From Lachnospiraceae bacterium (lineage in GTDB: Bacteria; Bacillota; Clostridia; Lachnospirales; Lachnospiraceae), in the NCBI GenBank assembly GCA_910573755.1, contig CAJTBO010000033.1, positions 1 through 55,278 on the forward strand: a stretch of DNA of 55,278 nucleotides. Reading direction: 5' to 3'. The notes beneath the pieces were generated by a model. It had not been told where the DNA came from and ran no database searches. It saw nothing but the letters and a program-made list of their open reading frames with translations. Shown piece by piece: positions 42,253 through 51,838 of this stretch (the stretch's first letter is position 1; each line of letters opens with the position of its first letter). A program made the translations under genes and the position numbers.

Positions 42253-42984
42253 ATGCACCTGATTATTACTGACAACAAAAAACCACAGACAAACACAGAT
42301 AAAAGCCCGGAAAGAAACCGGGAAATCCTTGAGATCATCCTGTGCTTTTTTCTGCTCGTTTCTCTTATTTTTATTCTGGATCTAGCCGGGAGATTTCTTC
42401 CCATAGACGGACGATGGACGGGAGTCCCTGTTTATCTGCTCCCCTGTGCCGCCCTTATTTTTTATGTCGGAAAGATAAAAAAGACGCCTCTTTCTTCCAT
42501 AGGGCTGAAAAAATTCCGGCTGCAGGATATCCCGACAGGCCTTCTGCTGGGCTTTGGTATGTTTTTGATACAGCAGATACCGCTGCTCCTTATGAAAATA
42601 GATTATTCGGTTTATGCGATGCAGCCTGATCCCGGTTATATCATCGGGACTTCGCTATACTGCTTTTTATATGCAGGGTTTGCGGAAGAACTTATCTTTC
42701 GCGGCTTTATCCTGCACCGGACACTGTCCGTATGCCGCTCTAAAGTGCTGTCTGTCCTTATCAACATACTGCTCTTTTATGCTGCCCACTTCTCCGCCAT
42801 GCAGTTTGTGTTCGGCGAATTTTATAATATAGCTACTAATGTACTGATATTATGCATCTGTTTATTTTTATCGAGGCGTAAAAGCATCGTGCCTCTCATG
42901 ATAGCACACGGTTTCTATGATATGCTGACATCTGTGCTGCTTCCGCTGTTTATCTTTTTTGGCAACGGCTTCTCCCCCCACTGA
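42253..42984 (+). CDS. CPBP (CAAX/Abi) family intramembrane metalloprotease
   Basis: 243 residues with about seven hydrophobic segments. Active-site motifs: FAEELIFRGF (EExxxR), AHFSAMQF and AHGFYDML, in the usual order. The family includes prenyl-protein proteases and bacteriocin self-immunity proteins; no bacteriocin gene is visible nearby. The ATG at 42253 is chosen for AAAGG upstream. Confidence 0.88.
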   Translation: MHLIITDNKKPQTNTDKSPERNREILEIILCFFLLVSLIFILDLAGRFLPIDGRWTGVPVYLLPCAALIFYVGKIKKTPLSSIGLKKFRLQDIPTGLLLGFGMFLIQQIPLLLMKIDYSVYAMQPDPGYIIGTSLYCFLYAGFAEELIFRGFILHRTLSVCRSKVLSVLINILLFYAAHFSAMQFVFGEFYNIATNVLILCICLFLSRRKSIVPLMIAHGFYDMLTSVLLPLFIFFGNGFSPH

Positions 42985-43016
42985 ACCGTTTCCATATCCC
43001 GGCCGGCCAGCCCATC

Positions 43017-43039
43017 CTGCCTGCATCATATGCAGGCAG
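43017..43039. other. hairpin between convergent genes
   Basis: CTGCCTGCA and TGCAGGCAG form a perfect nine-base stem with a five-base loop in the gap between the CAAX protease and manA. No U-tract on either side, so termination activity is uncertain. Confidence 0.45.
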
Positions 43040-43054
43040 CGCCGCTATCCATCT

Positions 43055-44083
43055 TCAGCATCTCACATCCAGAAATTCCATTTTCCCGTGTATACGGACA
43101 TCCGCAGAATCCGCCGGGACAAAAATGCAGTCTCCCCTGTATATTTCCAGCATCGTATCTTCAAAATACAGTATGCCGCATCCGTCTATACAGAGCAGTA
43201 CCCGAAAACTCATCCCGTCCGCCCTGTATTTCACGATCTGTCTTCTCTCCGTATTTACCAGCATCCGGTACACCTCAAAGTACCGGCACCTGCCCAGCAG
43301 TTCCCGGGCACAGCCCGGCGTATATTTCAATACCCGCATAGGCTGTTCCGGTTCCTTCTCCACCGCCAGATTTGCGGCATCCAGCGCCTTTTCTATATGA
43401 AGCTGTCTTTTTTCCCCTTTTTTATCCGTTCTGTCATAATCATACAGCCGGTATGTCAGATTGGAATTTTCCTGTATTTCCGCGATCAGGCAGCCAGCCC
43501 CGACTGCATGGATCGTCCCAGCCTCCACAAAGAAAACCTGATTCTTCTTCACCGGTATTTTCCGCAGATATTTCTCCAGCGTACCGCTCTCTGCCGCTTT
43601 TCTCAATGTATCCTTATCCGCCATGCGCTTCAATCCATAGACAACATGGGCGCCCTCCGCCGCTTCCACCACATACCACAGTTCCGTCTTTCCCTGCTGC
43701 CCGTTCTCAAATTTTCCGGCGAACTCATCCGTAGGATGGACCTGCACCGACAGATCCTGTTTCGCATCGATGAATTTCACAAGGATGGGAATCTGTCCGT
43801 CCTCTGCACTGTACTTATCTCCTGCTTCCTTTCCATATTCCGGAGTTCTTCCGTTCCGCACATGGCTCCCCAGATATTCCGGATGCAGCTTCAATATCTC
43901 CCGCAGCTCCATCCCCGCAAACGCCCCGCCGGATGCCGTGGAAAGCCCGTCCGGATGCGTAGAGCACTCCCAGCTCTCCGCCAGGCGGGAAAAACCGCCC
44001 TCTTTCTCCCAGTCCTCCTGCAGTTTTCTCCCGCCCCAAATATAATCCTTCCCCGCCGGTGTACATATAAACGGTCTGTTCAC
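43055..44083 (-). CDS. manA: mannose-6-phosphate isomerase, class I
   Basis: Zinc enzyme interconverting fructose 6-phosphate and mannose 6-phosphate. 342 residues from a GTG at 44083 with GAGG nine bases upstream; the family begins about here (RPFICTPAGKDYIWGGRKL). Metal-site and substrate motifs: QVHPTDE, GKTELWYV, AGTIHAVGAGCLIAEIQ and YDRTDKKG. An ATG 96 nt upstream would overlap manC and adds nonhomologous sequence. Supplies mannose units for the GDP-mannose/GDP-fucose pathway with the genes upstream. Confidence 0.9.
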   Translation of the reverse strand: MNRPFICTPAGKDYIWGGRKLQEDWEKEGGFSRLAESWECSTHPDGLSTASGGAFAGMELREILKLHPEYLGSHVRNGRTPEYGKEAGDKYSAEDGQIPILVKFIDAKQDLSVQVHPTDEFAGKFENGQQGKTELWYVVEAAEGAHVVYGLKRMADKDTLRKAAESGTLEKYLRKIPVKKNQVFFVEAGTIHAVGAGCLIAEIQENSNLTYRLYDYDRTDKKGEKRQLHIEKALDAANLAVEKEPEQPMRVLKYTPGCARELLGRCRYFEVYRMLVNTERRQIVKYRADGMSFRVLLCIDGCGILYFEDTMLEIYRGDCIFVPADSADVRIHGKMEFLDVRC

Positions 44084-44175
44084 ATTCAAAATCCTCTTTT
44101 CTGTCCAACATGCATGCCAAACTCTATATCCCATCTCCGGCATCCGGTTACTGCCACGGCATGCCGGGCTCCCTC

Positions 44176-45495
44176 TCATCCGGCATTGTATTCAAACTTC
44201 TGTTTATCCTCCACCGAAATCTCCTCTCCGATCTGCACCTCAATCAGCTTCAATTCCGTCTCCGCAATGACAGTATGCCTGCACCCCGCACTCATCGTGA
44301 CCACATCCCCCGCCTTCACCTTCTGTTCCATGCCGTCCACGACAGTCCTCCCACACCCGGAAACCACCGTCCAGACTTCGTCCCGGTGCCTATGGGAATG
44401 ATAATTCATGGAATGCCCTGCGTTCAGCGTCACTTTTATGGTCATGCTGCCTTTTTCCACATCGATCACCCTGTAACTCCCCCAGCTTTTCTCCGCAAAC
44501 ATGACCTGACTGTCCATCCGGTCCACAAAGGGTTTCATATAAGAACTCTGTTCCCTGTCCGACACAAGAATCCCCTCCGGCGAAGCGGATATCACCACAT
44601 CCTTCAGCCCCATGGCAAGTATCGGCACATCCATCTCATTGATGATATGAACACTTTCACAGGTTTCGTTCATCACGCCCTGCCCGACAACAGTCTCCTC
44701 CATCGCCTCCGTCAAAGTATTCCAGGTCCCCAGATCCTTCCACTGCCCTGCAAACCGCATCACCTGAATACTGGATTCCTGCTCCGCCACCGCATAATCA
44801 AAGGATATCTTTGTCAGCGTGTCATACTTTTCATATAAATCCTGATAATCCGCAAAATCAATCAGTTCATGTGCCTTATCCAGAAGATATCCCAGTCTGC
44901 AGGCAAATACACCGCCGTTCCAGAGTGCCCCCTGCCCGATATACTCCGCCGCCCTCTCTGCTGTCGGCTTTTCCCGAAAAGTGGTTACAGATGTGATCCG
45001 TTTATTGTCCGCCGGTATGATATAGCCGTATTTCTCGCTCGGATAAGTCGGCGTGATCCCCAGAAGAACCAGTCCGGCTTCTCCCGTCTTTGCCTGCCGC
45101 GACAGTTCTTTCAGCGCTTTAAAATACTCCTCCTCCACATAGGGATCCACCGGACAGACCACAATGCTCTCCTCCCGGCTGATCCCCTGCACATCCTGAA
45201 GATGCGCCGCCGCCAGCGCCATCGCGGGAAACGTATCCCGCCTGCAGGGCTCCGCGGATATCGCCGCCTGTTCCCCTAACTGATTATGGATGGCGGATAT
45301 CTGGGACTTGCTTGTGGCAATCGTCACCTTCGCCTCTGCATCCGCCTCTTTGATCTGCCTGTAGACACGCTGCAGCATGGACTCATAACCGCCCCCCGCC
45401 TTCCGGAATATTTTGATAAACTGTTTGGAGCGGATATCATTGGAAAGAGGCCAGAGCCTTTTTCCTGAACCGCCTGATAATAATATGATATGCAA
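44176..45495 (-). CDS. manC: mannose-1-phosphate guanylyltransferase (with cupin domain)
   Basis: Makes GDP-mannose from GTP and mannose 1-phosphate. 439 residues from a TTG at 45495 with GGGTGG six bases upstream, giving the canonical HIILLSGGSGKRLWPLS; the ATG upstream would prepend an unrelated tail. Nucleotidyltransferase domain (about 1-280) with FREKPTAE and GAFWNGG-like GALWNGGVFA; C-terminal cupin (about 320-430) with SWGSYRVID, HSMNYHSHRHRDEVW and HTVIAETEL, as in bifunctional ManC/AlgA. Third gene in transcription order after gmd and fcl. Confidence 0.92.
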   Translation of the reverse strand: MHIILLSGGSGKRLWPLSNDIRSKQFIKIFRKAGGGYESMLQRVYRQIKEADAEAKVTIATSKSQISAIHNQLGEQAAISAEPCRRDTFPAMALAAAHLQDVQGISREESIVVCPVDPYVEEEYFKALKELSRQAKTGEAGLVLLGITPTYPSEKYGYIIPADNKRITSVTTFREKPTAERAAEYIGQGALWNGGVFACRLGYLLDKAHELIDFADYQDLYEKYDTLTKISFDYAVAEQESSIQVMRFAGQWKDLGTWNTLTEAMEETVVGQGVMNETCESVHIINEMDVPILAMGLKDVVISASPEGILVSDREQSSYMKPFVDRMDSQVMFAEKSWGSYRVIDVEKGSMTIKVTLNAGHSMNYHSHRHRDEVWTVVSGCGRTVVDGMEQKVKAGDVVTMSAGCRHTVIAETELKLIEVQIGEEISVEDKQKFEYNAG

Positions 45496-45652
45496 ACAAA
45501 ACCACCCGTCATGCCGCCTGCCCGGATAGAAGCCAAATTCCGGCAATATAACCGGATGCCGGTTTCATGACCGTTTTGACCCGCCTGCAAGCTGACATCC
45601 TTTCTTTCATAATTACATTATTTCTGCTCTGCTTTTGCGCATCCCGCTTCCT

Positions 45653-46594
45653 TTATCTCTCCGCCCGCATCGGATGGCACAGAAAATCCTCATAACTGAG
45701 CCGGATTCCCTCTTCCAGTTCCGTTTTGTAATGCCACCCCAGTTTTTCCGCTTTGCCAACATCCAAAAGCTTCCTCGGCGTCCCGTTTGGCTTTGTGGTA
45801 TCCCACAAAATCTCCCCCTGATAGCCGATCACCTCCGCCACAAGCTCCGCCAGTTGTTTAATACTCAGTTCCTTTCCTGTTCCGGCATTCACCGCCTCCC
45901 CGCCGCTGTAGCAGTTCATCAGAAAAACGCACAGCTCAGCCAGATCATCCACATAAAGAAACTCCCGCAGCGCAGAGCCGTCTCCCCAGCAGACCACTGT
46001 TTTTTCCCCCTTTGTTTTCGCCTCATGAAAGCGGCGGATCAGCGCCGGCAGTACATGAGAATGGGTGGGATGATAGTTGTCCCCCGGCCCGTACAGATTT
46101 GTGGGCATCACGGAAATATAATCCGTTCCATACTGCCTGTTTAAATAAGCACAATATTTCAGCCCGGAGATCTTCGCCAGCGCATAAGCCTCATTGGTCT
46201 GCTCCAGCGCCGAAGTCAGCAGACAGTTCTCCTTCATGGGCTGGGGCGCCATCCTCGGATAAATACAGGAAGAGCCCAGAAATTCCAGTTTTTTACAGCC
46301 ATTTTTCCATGCGGCATGGATCACATTCATCTCCAGCATGATATTGTCCCACATAAAATCGGCGGGAGCCTCCTGATTTGCCATAATACCGCCTACTTTT
46401 GCCGCCGCCAGAAAAACATATTCCGGTCTCTCCTGCCCAAAAAACCGCTCCACATCCTCCTGTCTGCAGAGATCCAGTTCCTGATGCGTCCTTGTGATGA
46501 TATTGTCATAGCCCTGCCTCCGCAGTTCCCTGACAATAGCGGAACCCACCATTCCTTTGTGCCCCGCCACATAAATCTTAGCTTCTTTTTCCAT
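45653..46594 (-). CDS. fcl: GDP-L-fucose synthase
   Basis: Epimerase-reductase converting GDP-4-keto-6-deoxymannose to GDP-L-fucose. 313 residues, short-chain dehydrogenase fold: [10 protein letters not shown] nucleotide loop, LGSSCIYP, catalytic [18 protein letters not shown] and [15 protein letters not shown]. Lies 69 nt downstream of gmd, its substrate supplier. Confidence 0.96.
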   Translation of the reverse strand: MEKEAKIYVAGHKGMVGSAIVRELRRQGYDNIITRTHQELDLCRQEDVERFFGQERPEYVFLAAAKVGGIMANQEAPADFMWDNIMLEMNVIHAAWKNGCKKLEFLGSSCIYPRMAPQPMKENCLLTSALEQTNEAYALAKISGLKYCAYLNRQYGTDYISVMPTNLYGPGDNYHPTHSHVLPALIRRFHEAKTKGEKTVVCWGDGSALREFLYVDDLAELCVFLMNCYSGGEAVNAGTGKELSIKQLAELVAEVIGYQGEILWDTTKPNGTPRKLLDVGKAEKLGWHYKTELEEGIRLSYEDFLCHPMRAER

Positions 46595-46663
46595 TCTTTT
46601 CTTCCCTCTTTGTACTACTGCATAATTTTGAATTATTCTTCACTATTCCTGGTTTTGCTGGCA

Positions 46664-47701
46664 TCACAGTTGTTCCAGCGCCGCCTTTTTCAGATCATGT
46701 TCCACCATGATCCGAACCAGTTCCTCAAATCCCGTTCCGGCAGGATTCCACCCAAGCTGTTTCCGCGCCTTTGCCGGATCTCCCCAGAGATTTACCACGT
46801 CTGTAGGCCGGTAGAAATCCGGTGAAACTTCCACCAGCACCTTCCCCGTCTTTTTATCGATGCCTTTTTCCTCTATCCCTTCGCCCTGCCAGTAAAGTTC
46901 TATCCCCGCATAACGAAACGCCAGTTCGGCAAACTCCCTGACCGAATGCTGCACACCGGTGGCGATCACAAAATCGTCCGGCTTTTCCTGCTGCAGGATC
47001 AGCCACATGCATTCCACATAATCCTTCGCGTATCCCCAGTCCCTTAAAGAGGAAAGATTTCCCAGATACAATTTTTCCTGTTTTCCCTGCGCAATGCGGG
47101 CAGCCGCAAGAGTGATCTTTCTTGTGACAAAAGTCTCCCCCCGGCGTTCCGATTCATGATTGAATAAAATGCCGGAACAGCAGAACATCCGATAAGCTTC
47201 CCGGTATTCCTTCACGATCCAGAAACCGTACTGTTTCGCCACCGCATAGGGCGAGTACGGATGAAACGGCGTAGTCTCTCTCTGGGGAGCCTCCTCCACC
47301 TTTCCATAGAGCTCCGAAGTGGATGCCTGATAAATCCTGCATGTCTTTTCCAGTCCGCAGATGCGCACCGCTTCCAGCACCCTGAGTACGCCCACTGCCA
47401 CCACATCCGCCGTATACTCCGGTACATCAAAAGATACCTGTACATGGCTCTGTGCCGCCAGATTATAGATCTCATCCGGCCTGATCTCCCCGACCAGCCT
47501 GACAAGGCTTATGGAATCTCCCAGATCACCGTAGCGCAGATGAAAATGTTTCCCTCCCTCCAGATGCGCGATGCGCTCCCGGTAATCCACGGAAGAGCGC
47601 CGCACCATGCCGTATACCTCATAGCCTTTTTCCAGTAAAAATTCCGCAAGATAGGAACCGTCCTGTCCTGTCACACCTGTGATCAAAGCTCTTTTTCCCA
47701 T
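46664..47701 (-). CDS. gmd: GDP-mannose 4,6-dehydratase
   Basis: First step from GDP-mannose to GDP-L-fucose. 345 residues from the ATG at 47701 (GGAGAG upstream). [16 protein letters not shown] nucleotide loop, AAQSHV, catalytic [25 protein letters not shown], and [21 protein letters not shown]. An upstream in-frame extension to 47812 is not conserved. First gene of a gmd-fcl-manC-manA cluster; the needed phosphomannomutase is not in the window. Confidence 0.96.
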   Translation of the reverse strand: MGKRALITGVTGQDGSYLAEFLLEKGYEVYGMVRRSSVDYRERIAHLEGGKHFHLRYGDLGDSISLVRLVGEIRPDEIYNLAAQSHVQVSFDVPEYTADVVAVGVLRVLEAVRICGLEKTCRIYQASTSELYGKVEEAPQRETTPFHPYSPYAVAKQYGFWIVKEYREAYRMFCCSGILFNHESERRGETFVTRKITLAAARIAQGKQEKLYLGNLSSLRDWGYAKDYVECMWLILQQEKPDDFVIATGVQHSVREFAELAFRYAGIELYWQGEGIEEKGIDKKTGKVLVEVSPDFYRPTDVVNLWGDPAKARKQLGWNPAGTGFEELVRIMVEHDLKKAALEQL

Positions 47702-47999
47702 ATTCTCTCTCCAATCTGTTTTTTTGTGATTCTTTTTGTATTTCTTTTTTTGCATTTCTTCTGAAACACTATATCGCTTTATGAATCGTATTATTACAGA
47801 AATTATTGCCATTAATTTGCATTATATTGACATTTTGGGTATAATGAACTTCAGATAATATTCCGCAATTAAGGCCCCTTATAAAACAAAACCTGCAGCC
47901 AAATCCACAATAAACCGCTGCGGATATCCGGCATATTAAAACATATTAAAAAAAGAAACCGTTTATAAAGCCGGACACAGTTTGAAAAGGAAAACAGAC

Positions 48000-48860
48000 A
48001 TGAAACATTCCAGCTACCACGGCGAATACGTCAGTTCCAACCGCGTACTGTATACCCCTTCGGAATTTGCCAGAGAGAACCTACTCTACCTGCAGGAGAT
48101 CGGACAGGTTCACGCCAGACGGCCCCACACCAGTTCCCATCCCGATCTTTCCTCCTACCTTTTTCTCATGGTGCTCTCCGGCAGCGGCACGCTCTCCTAT
48201 CTGGGACAGCAGTATACCCTTTCCGAAGGCGGCTGTGCCCTGCTGAATTGTAAAAATGAATACTATCACAAAAGTTCCGACGATCTCTGGACGATCCGCT
48301 GGGTCCACTTTTACGGTCCCACCGCCTCCGGTATTTATCAGAAATACATGGAACGGGGCGGCCAGATCACCTTCTACCCACGTCAGATCGGAGATTTTAC
48401 AGATTGCTGGGAAAAAATATTCACTCTGGCGTCTTCCGACGACCATATAAAAGATATGAAGATCAACGAACAGCTTTCCTCCCTCCTTTGTCTTGTTATG
48501 GGGGAAAGCTGGCATCCGGAATCCGGACAGAGCGGCGGCAAAGGGCAGTCTCTGCTGGAGATACGGGAATATCTGAGAGATCATCTGTCGGAAAAGATCA
48601 CATTGGATATGCTGTCAGAAAAATTTTATATCAACAAATATTATGTAACCCGGCTCTTCCGGAACGAGTACGGGATAACGATAAACGACTATCTTCTGCA
48701 GGTTCGGATCTCCCATGCAAAAGAACTGCTGCGGTTTTCCAAAATGTCCGTCGAAGAAGTCGGAGAAAACTGCGGCATCACACCGCTGTACTATTTCTCC
48801 CGCATCTTTAAACAGGTGGAAGGCATCAGTCCGAGGGATTACCGGAAGAAGTGGCAGTGA
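48000..48860 (+). CDS. AraC-family transcriptional regulator
   Basis: 286 residues. The N-terminal cupin-like sensor (about 20-170) has SYLFLMVLSGSGTLSYLGQQY and WVHFYG. The C-terminal double HTH (about 185-285) has ITLDMLSEKFYINKYYVTRLF and the signature GITPLYYFSRIFKQVEGISPRDYRK. ATG at 48000 has AAAAGGA upstream; an earlier TTG is less likely. Divergent from gmd; it could regulate that cluster or another locus. Confidence 0.92.
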   Translation: MKHSSYHGEYVSSNRVLYTPSEFARENLLYLQEIGQVHARRPHTSSHPDLSSYLFLMVLSGSGTLSYLGQQYTLSEGGCALLNCKNEYYHKSSDDLWTIRWVHFYGPTASGIYQKYMERGGQITFYPRQIGDFTDCWEKIFTLASSDDHIKDMKINEQLSSLLCLVMGESWHPESGQSGGKGQSLLEIREYLRDHLSEKITLDMLSEKFYINKYYVTRLFRNEYGITINDYLLQVRISHAKELLRFSKMSVEEVGENCGITPLYYFSRIFKQVEGISPRDYRKKWQ

Positions 48861-48874
48861 ACGCTCCCACCGTT

Positions 48875-49342
48875 TTACATGATAAATTTTATCATAAAGA
48901 GCGCAAACGCAATCAGTCCGGGAACCTCTGCCGCTGCCATATACAGCATGGCTTTTGAAATCCCTTTTTGTTTTTCCGCCCCCGTACAATCGGACAGCCT
49001 CAAGCCGCCTATGATTCCTTTCATGATACAGGACACCACACTTAATACACTGACCATAAGAAAAAACGCGATCGATACTCCTGTTATTTTGTCAACTGTG
49101 ATCTTTCCGTTGACAAACAACAGAAGAACCGACATAACAGAATACATCAGATTCGTCATGCATACAGGTATGAACAGCATGGCCGCGCCTGTAAGTTCCC
49201 CGCTGTCTGCCCCGCCACGCTCATTGTTTTTCTTGGAACGGAAAAGGTAAACAACTGATACCGAAAATGCTGCTACCGTCGGCACAAGCAACAATAGAAC
49301 CTTTATCAGTACGTCCTTATTTTGCAGTAATTCCATATTCAT
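48875..49342 (-). CDS. small four-helix membrane protein of unknown function
   Basis: 155 residues, with hydrophobic segments at about 12-30, 48-72, 82-104 and 132-153 and polar loops (FRSKKNNERGGADSGE; CTGAEKQKG). Ribosome site AAGGAG seven bases before the ATG. Convergent with the AraC regulator, 14 nt apart. No family recognised. Confidence 0.6.
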   Translation of the reverse strand: MNMELLQNKDVLIKVLLLLVPTVAAFSVSVVYLFRSKKNNERGGADSGELTGAAMLFIPVCMTNLMYSVMSVLLLFVNGKITVDKITGVSIAFFLMVSVLSVVSCIMKGIIGGLRLSDCTGAEKQKGISKAMLYMAAAEVPGLIAFALFMIKFIM

Positions 49343-49947
49343 TGCTTTTCTCCTTTTTCTGAAACTGTTTCTGACTATTTTTATCCTGTTCTTTCCGGGA
49401 AGATCTTTCCGGCTATTTTATCCGGCTTTTTCAGAAATCATTTCTGTGCTTTTTATCCAGTTCTTCCCGGAAACAATCTCTTTCCTTTTTATTTGGCTCT
49501 TCCCGTAAACGGCTTCCTGCAATATAGATTCCGCCCTGTATTCCCACGAAATACGACATGAATCGATATACAATAATACCTTTTCTTATTTTATCACATT
49601 TTCGATGTATTACAATATTTTCTGGAATTATTGTCCCCTGATCCACGATTTATGACCGCCATTTGCCATTCCATTAAGTGAGCTGGTCATTACTACGAGC
49701 GGCTTCAGGACCATGAATAGTAACAGTCGGTCCAATCTTACTTTAACAGATACAGAGAACTCTATTTCATTTTTCGGAATAAAGTGTTACAATAAAACCA
49801 CCAGCAAAGATTCGTCCTGCAGGTTTTAAGGAAGACAGACATGCCTGCTGCTTTTTGGATCAACAACAAGACAGGAAAGTTCCCCCTTTTCAATGAATGC
49901 AGGAATGGATTTGAAATAAAAAGAAAAGCAGAATGTGAGAATATGAT
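49343..49947. repeat. 605-nt gene-poor region with a degenerate tandem repeat and a REP-like unit
   Basis: Two imperfect direct repeats of about 70 bp (approximately 49357-49427 and 49429-49498) share TTTTTATCC-GTTCTT and CCGG-AA blocks; a third partial copy runs to 49516. A REP-like element sits at 49687-49725. Short ORFs across the region have no ribosome sites and no similarity, so no gene is called. Confidence 0.5.
49687..49725 (-). repeat. dispersed structured repeat, copy related to 52673-52711
   Basis: Read on the minus strand it contains TGTTACTATTCATGG, then AGCCGCTCGTAGTAATGA. The same blocks, TGTTACTATTCACGG and AGCCGCTCATAGTAACGA, occur at 52673-52711 on the plus strand. TTACTA and TAGTAA arms can pair. 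Confidence 0.6.
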
Positions 49948-50370
49948 ATGAGAATGGTGGAACAATCAGATGTTTGTTACAGCAATGATAAGGAAAAACG
50001 CTGCTCCGTTTTTGCCGGTATCTGTCAGTCCCGGGAATTGTTTGAGCAATATTGGGAAAAAGATTACGAACTTCTGAACGATGATTATATTGGTTTTGAA
50101 ATGGGAGTTGATTTTGGCATCAATACCTATGATGAAGATTTTGCGGTCATGGTATTACAGAAAAAACCGACTGATCAAATCGATGAACTTGTTAAGGATG
50201 CGGAGATATTCGATATTAACGCACTGAAAAAAATGTATCCTGACGGATTGGACAGACCCTACAACGCGATCATCGTTCTGGACAGGGTGATCTATGACGG
50301 GGCGGTCAGGGAGGTACAGAACGAAACTTTCGGTTATTTCAGATTTCTGGGCGTATTTGACAGCGATTGA
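49948..50370 (+). CDS. Imm22-like (DUF4284) putative immunity protein
   Basis: 140 residues, acidic. VFAGICQSRELFEQYWEKDY, then GFEMGVDFGINTYDEDF, resembles the Imm22 family of polymorphic-toxin immunity proteins, which share an S-x-EE/L-F-x-x-Y region and a DFGI-x-YDEDF motif. No toxin gene is present nearby. Ribosome site is weak, so the start may be a few codons later. It begins a run of three small plus-strand genes of similar look. The family assignment is by memory of motifs. Confidence 0.55.
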   Translation: MRMVEQSDVCYSNDKEKRCSVFAGICQSRELFEQYWEKDYELLNDDYIGFEMGVDFGINTYDEDFAVMVLQKKPTDQIDELVKDAEIFDINALKKMYPDGLDRPYNAIIVLDRVIYDGAVREVQNETFGYFRFLGVFDSD

Positions 50371-50392
50371 CCATTTTGATAGCTTGTTTTAC

Positions 50393-50415
50393 TTGCCTAT
50401 GACGTGTATAGGCAA
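50393..50415. other. perfect stem-loop in the gap between putative immunity genes
   Basis: TTGCCTAT and ATAGGCAA pair around a seven-base loop, 23 nt after the preceding stop. No U-tract, so a role as terminator is doubtful. The rest of the 201-nt gap shows no gene. Confidence 0.5.
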
Positions 50416-50571
50416 ATGCGGCTATCCATCTTAAATATCGGCGGCAGTTTGAGTTTATCGGGCAATTATCCGTAATAAGCATTTGCTACCCCAGCCCTTT
50501 TGACGAAGGGTTGGTAAAATATGATTTTATCGACATAAGAGAAAAAATGAACGGGTACAGGAGAACATAAA

Positions 50572-51057
50572 ATGAACCCCAGTTATTTCAGGATCAAAGT
50601 CAATATGAAAGAAGCGGTAGAACGGTTATGCATCTGGAACGGTTCGGACTGCAAAGAATGGATCGAAACCGGCCTTTCCGACGCTGTGGACGTTTCCTTG
50701 AATGAAAACGGCACATGGAAGGGCACCTGTTTATATGTATATGAAAAGGATGGATGGACCATATTCGAGGATCTTTCCGGTTCCTACTCTTTTCTGGAAC
50801 CGGATGAATGGAAAAAACTTGCCGCAAAGGACGAACTGGTCTATGCCGGTTACAATGATGCGATAATTTATGCGGAAATGGTAAAGATCCAAAACAGCAC
50901 TGTGACAAAATATTTTCTGGAATGCTTTGATGCGCCGGAAGAAAACACGAACGAAGGCGATGGCATCGCGGATATTGAAAACTGGACGGATGTAGCCTCC
51001 TTTGTAGATAATGATGAACTTGCCTATTCCGATCATGGTGTTGTTCTTGTTTTTTAA
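50572..51057 (+). CDS. small acidic protein of unknown function, possible immunity protein
   Basis: 161 residues, soluble, rich in Asp/Glu/Tyr/Trp (DGWTIFEDLSGSYSFLEPDEW, ELVYAGYNDAIIYAEMV). No signal peptide or membrane segment. The strong AGGAG ribosome site and codon use match the flanking genes. The size, acidity and location between two other small orphan genes suggest a toxin-immunity locus; I recognise no specific family. Confidence 0.55.
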   Translation: MNPSYFRIKVNMKEAVERLCIWNGSDCKEWIETGLSDAVDVSLNENGTWKGTCLYVYEKDGWTIFEDLSGSYSFLEPDEWKKLAAKDELVYAGYNDAIIYAEMVKIQNSTVTKYFLECFDAPEENTNEGDGIADIENWTDVASFVDNDELAYSDHGVVLVF

Positions 51058-51143
51058 TAAAAGCAAAAACGAACATTCATTTTCCGCAACCTTTGCTGTC
51101 ATCACTATTTTCAGCTTAATAAAATACAGAACAGGGAGCATAA

Positions 51144-51824
51144 ATGGAATATTTAGTACACAGATGGGATACTTTTCAGTTTTTCTTATCCCCGGATGAA
51201 TTAAAGCAGATCCTGTCTGCATACCATCTCGTTATTTTTAATGCGCATGTGCCGGCGGATTATGTTGAATCTCCCCTTGAGGAGTATATCGCCGTTTACA
51301 ATAAACTGTATGAACTGCTGCTTTCCGGGGAAAAGATCCTCTGGGAACAGAACCACTCCCTGTTTCTACACCGGGGCATTACGTCAGATCTGTCAAACTG
51401 CAGATATGGGCATCTTCATACCTACATGGAAAAACAATACAAAAGGGCTGATTTTTTTGAACCTGTCACCGGCATCTCCCCAAAGGCGCTGGCTGTCAAT
51501 ATTGACGAAGACGGCGGGCTTCACTGCTCCTCTTCCTGCTCCTACGCTTTTTATCCCGAGGGATATATGGGTACCGAACTGCAATATCCCAAAATGATCC
51601 AATATAAATATGGCGATGATTATGAAGCTTTGAGATCCACCAAAGAATTAAGATCCCGTCAGGATTTTGAAGAATTGAAACATGCCATAAAACGTATCTC
51701 CCGTCCGCTTACCATTAAGACAGATCACGCAGAAAGACGGCTGAATATCAGAGTGAGCGATGAAGTGAGATACAGGCTGAACGGATGCTACACCTTTCGC
51801 CTGAAAGGGATTCGTGTGAAATAA
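51144..51824 (+). CDS. unknown soluble protein, possible immunity-locus member
   Basis: 226 residues, soluble. Aromatic-rich N-terminus (MEYLVHRWDTFQFFLSPDEL), LFLHRGITSDLSNCRYGHLH in the middle, then GYMGTELQYPKMIQYKYGDDYE and a basic C-terminus. GGGAG precedes the ATG. It ends 15 nt from the end of a convergent pseudogene. I do not recognise it; it may belong with the two preceding genes. Confidence 0.55.
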   Translation: MEYLVHRWDTFQFFLSPDELKQILSAYHLVIFNAHVPADYVESPLEEYIAVYNKLYELLLSGEKILWEQNHSLFLHRGITSDLSNCRYGHLHTYMEKQYKRADFFEPVTGISPKALAVNIDEDGGLHCSSSCSYAFYPEGYMGTELQYPKMIQYKYGDDYEALRSTKELRSRQDFEELKHAIKRISRPLTIKTDHAERRLNIRVSDEVRYRLNGCYTFRLKGIRVK

Positions 51825-51838
51825 GCCGGAGAATTCGT

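Noticed and set aside
42959-44401. 480-codon plus-strand ORF over manA and manC
   Set aside because: It is antisense to two clearly recognised enzymes, and its composition (Pro/His/Ser/Phe-rich) is that of a shadow frame.
49431-49965. Two small minus-strand ORFs in the gene-poor region
   Set aside because: No convincing ribosome sites or family motifs. One is built from the local tandem repeat and the other overlaps the start of the Imm22-like gene.
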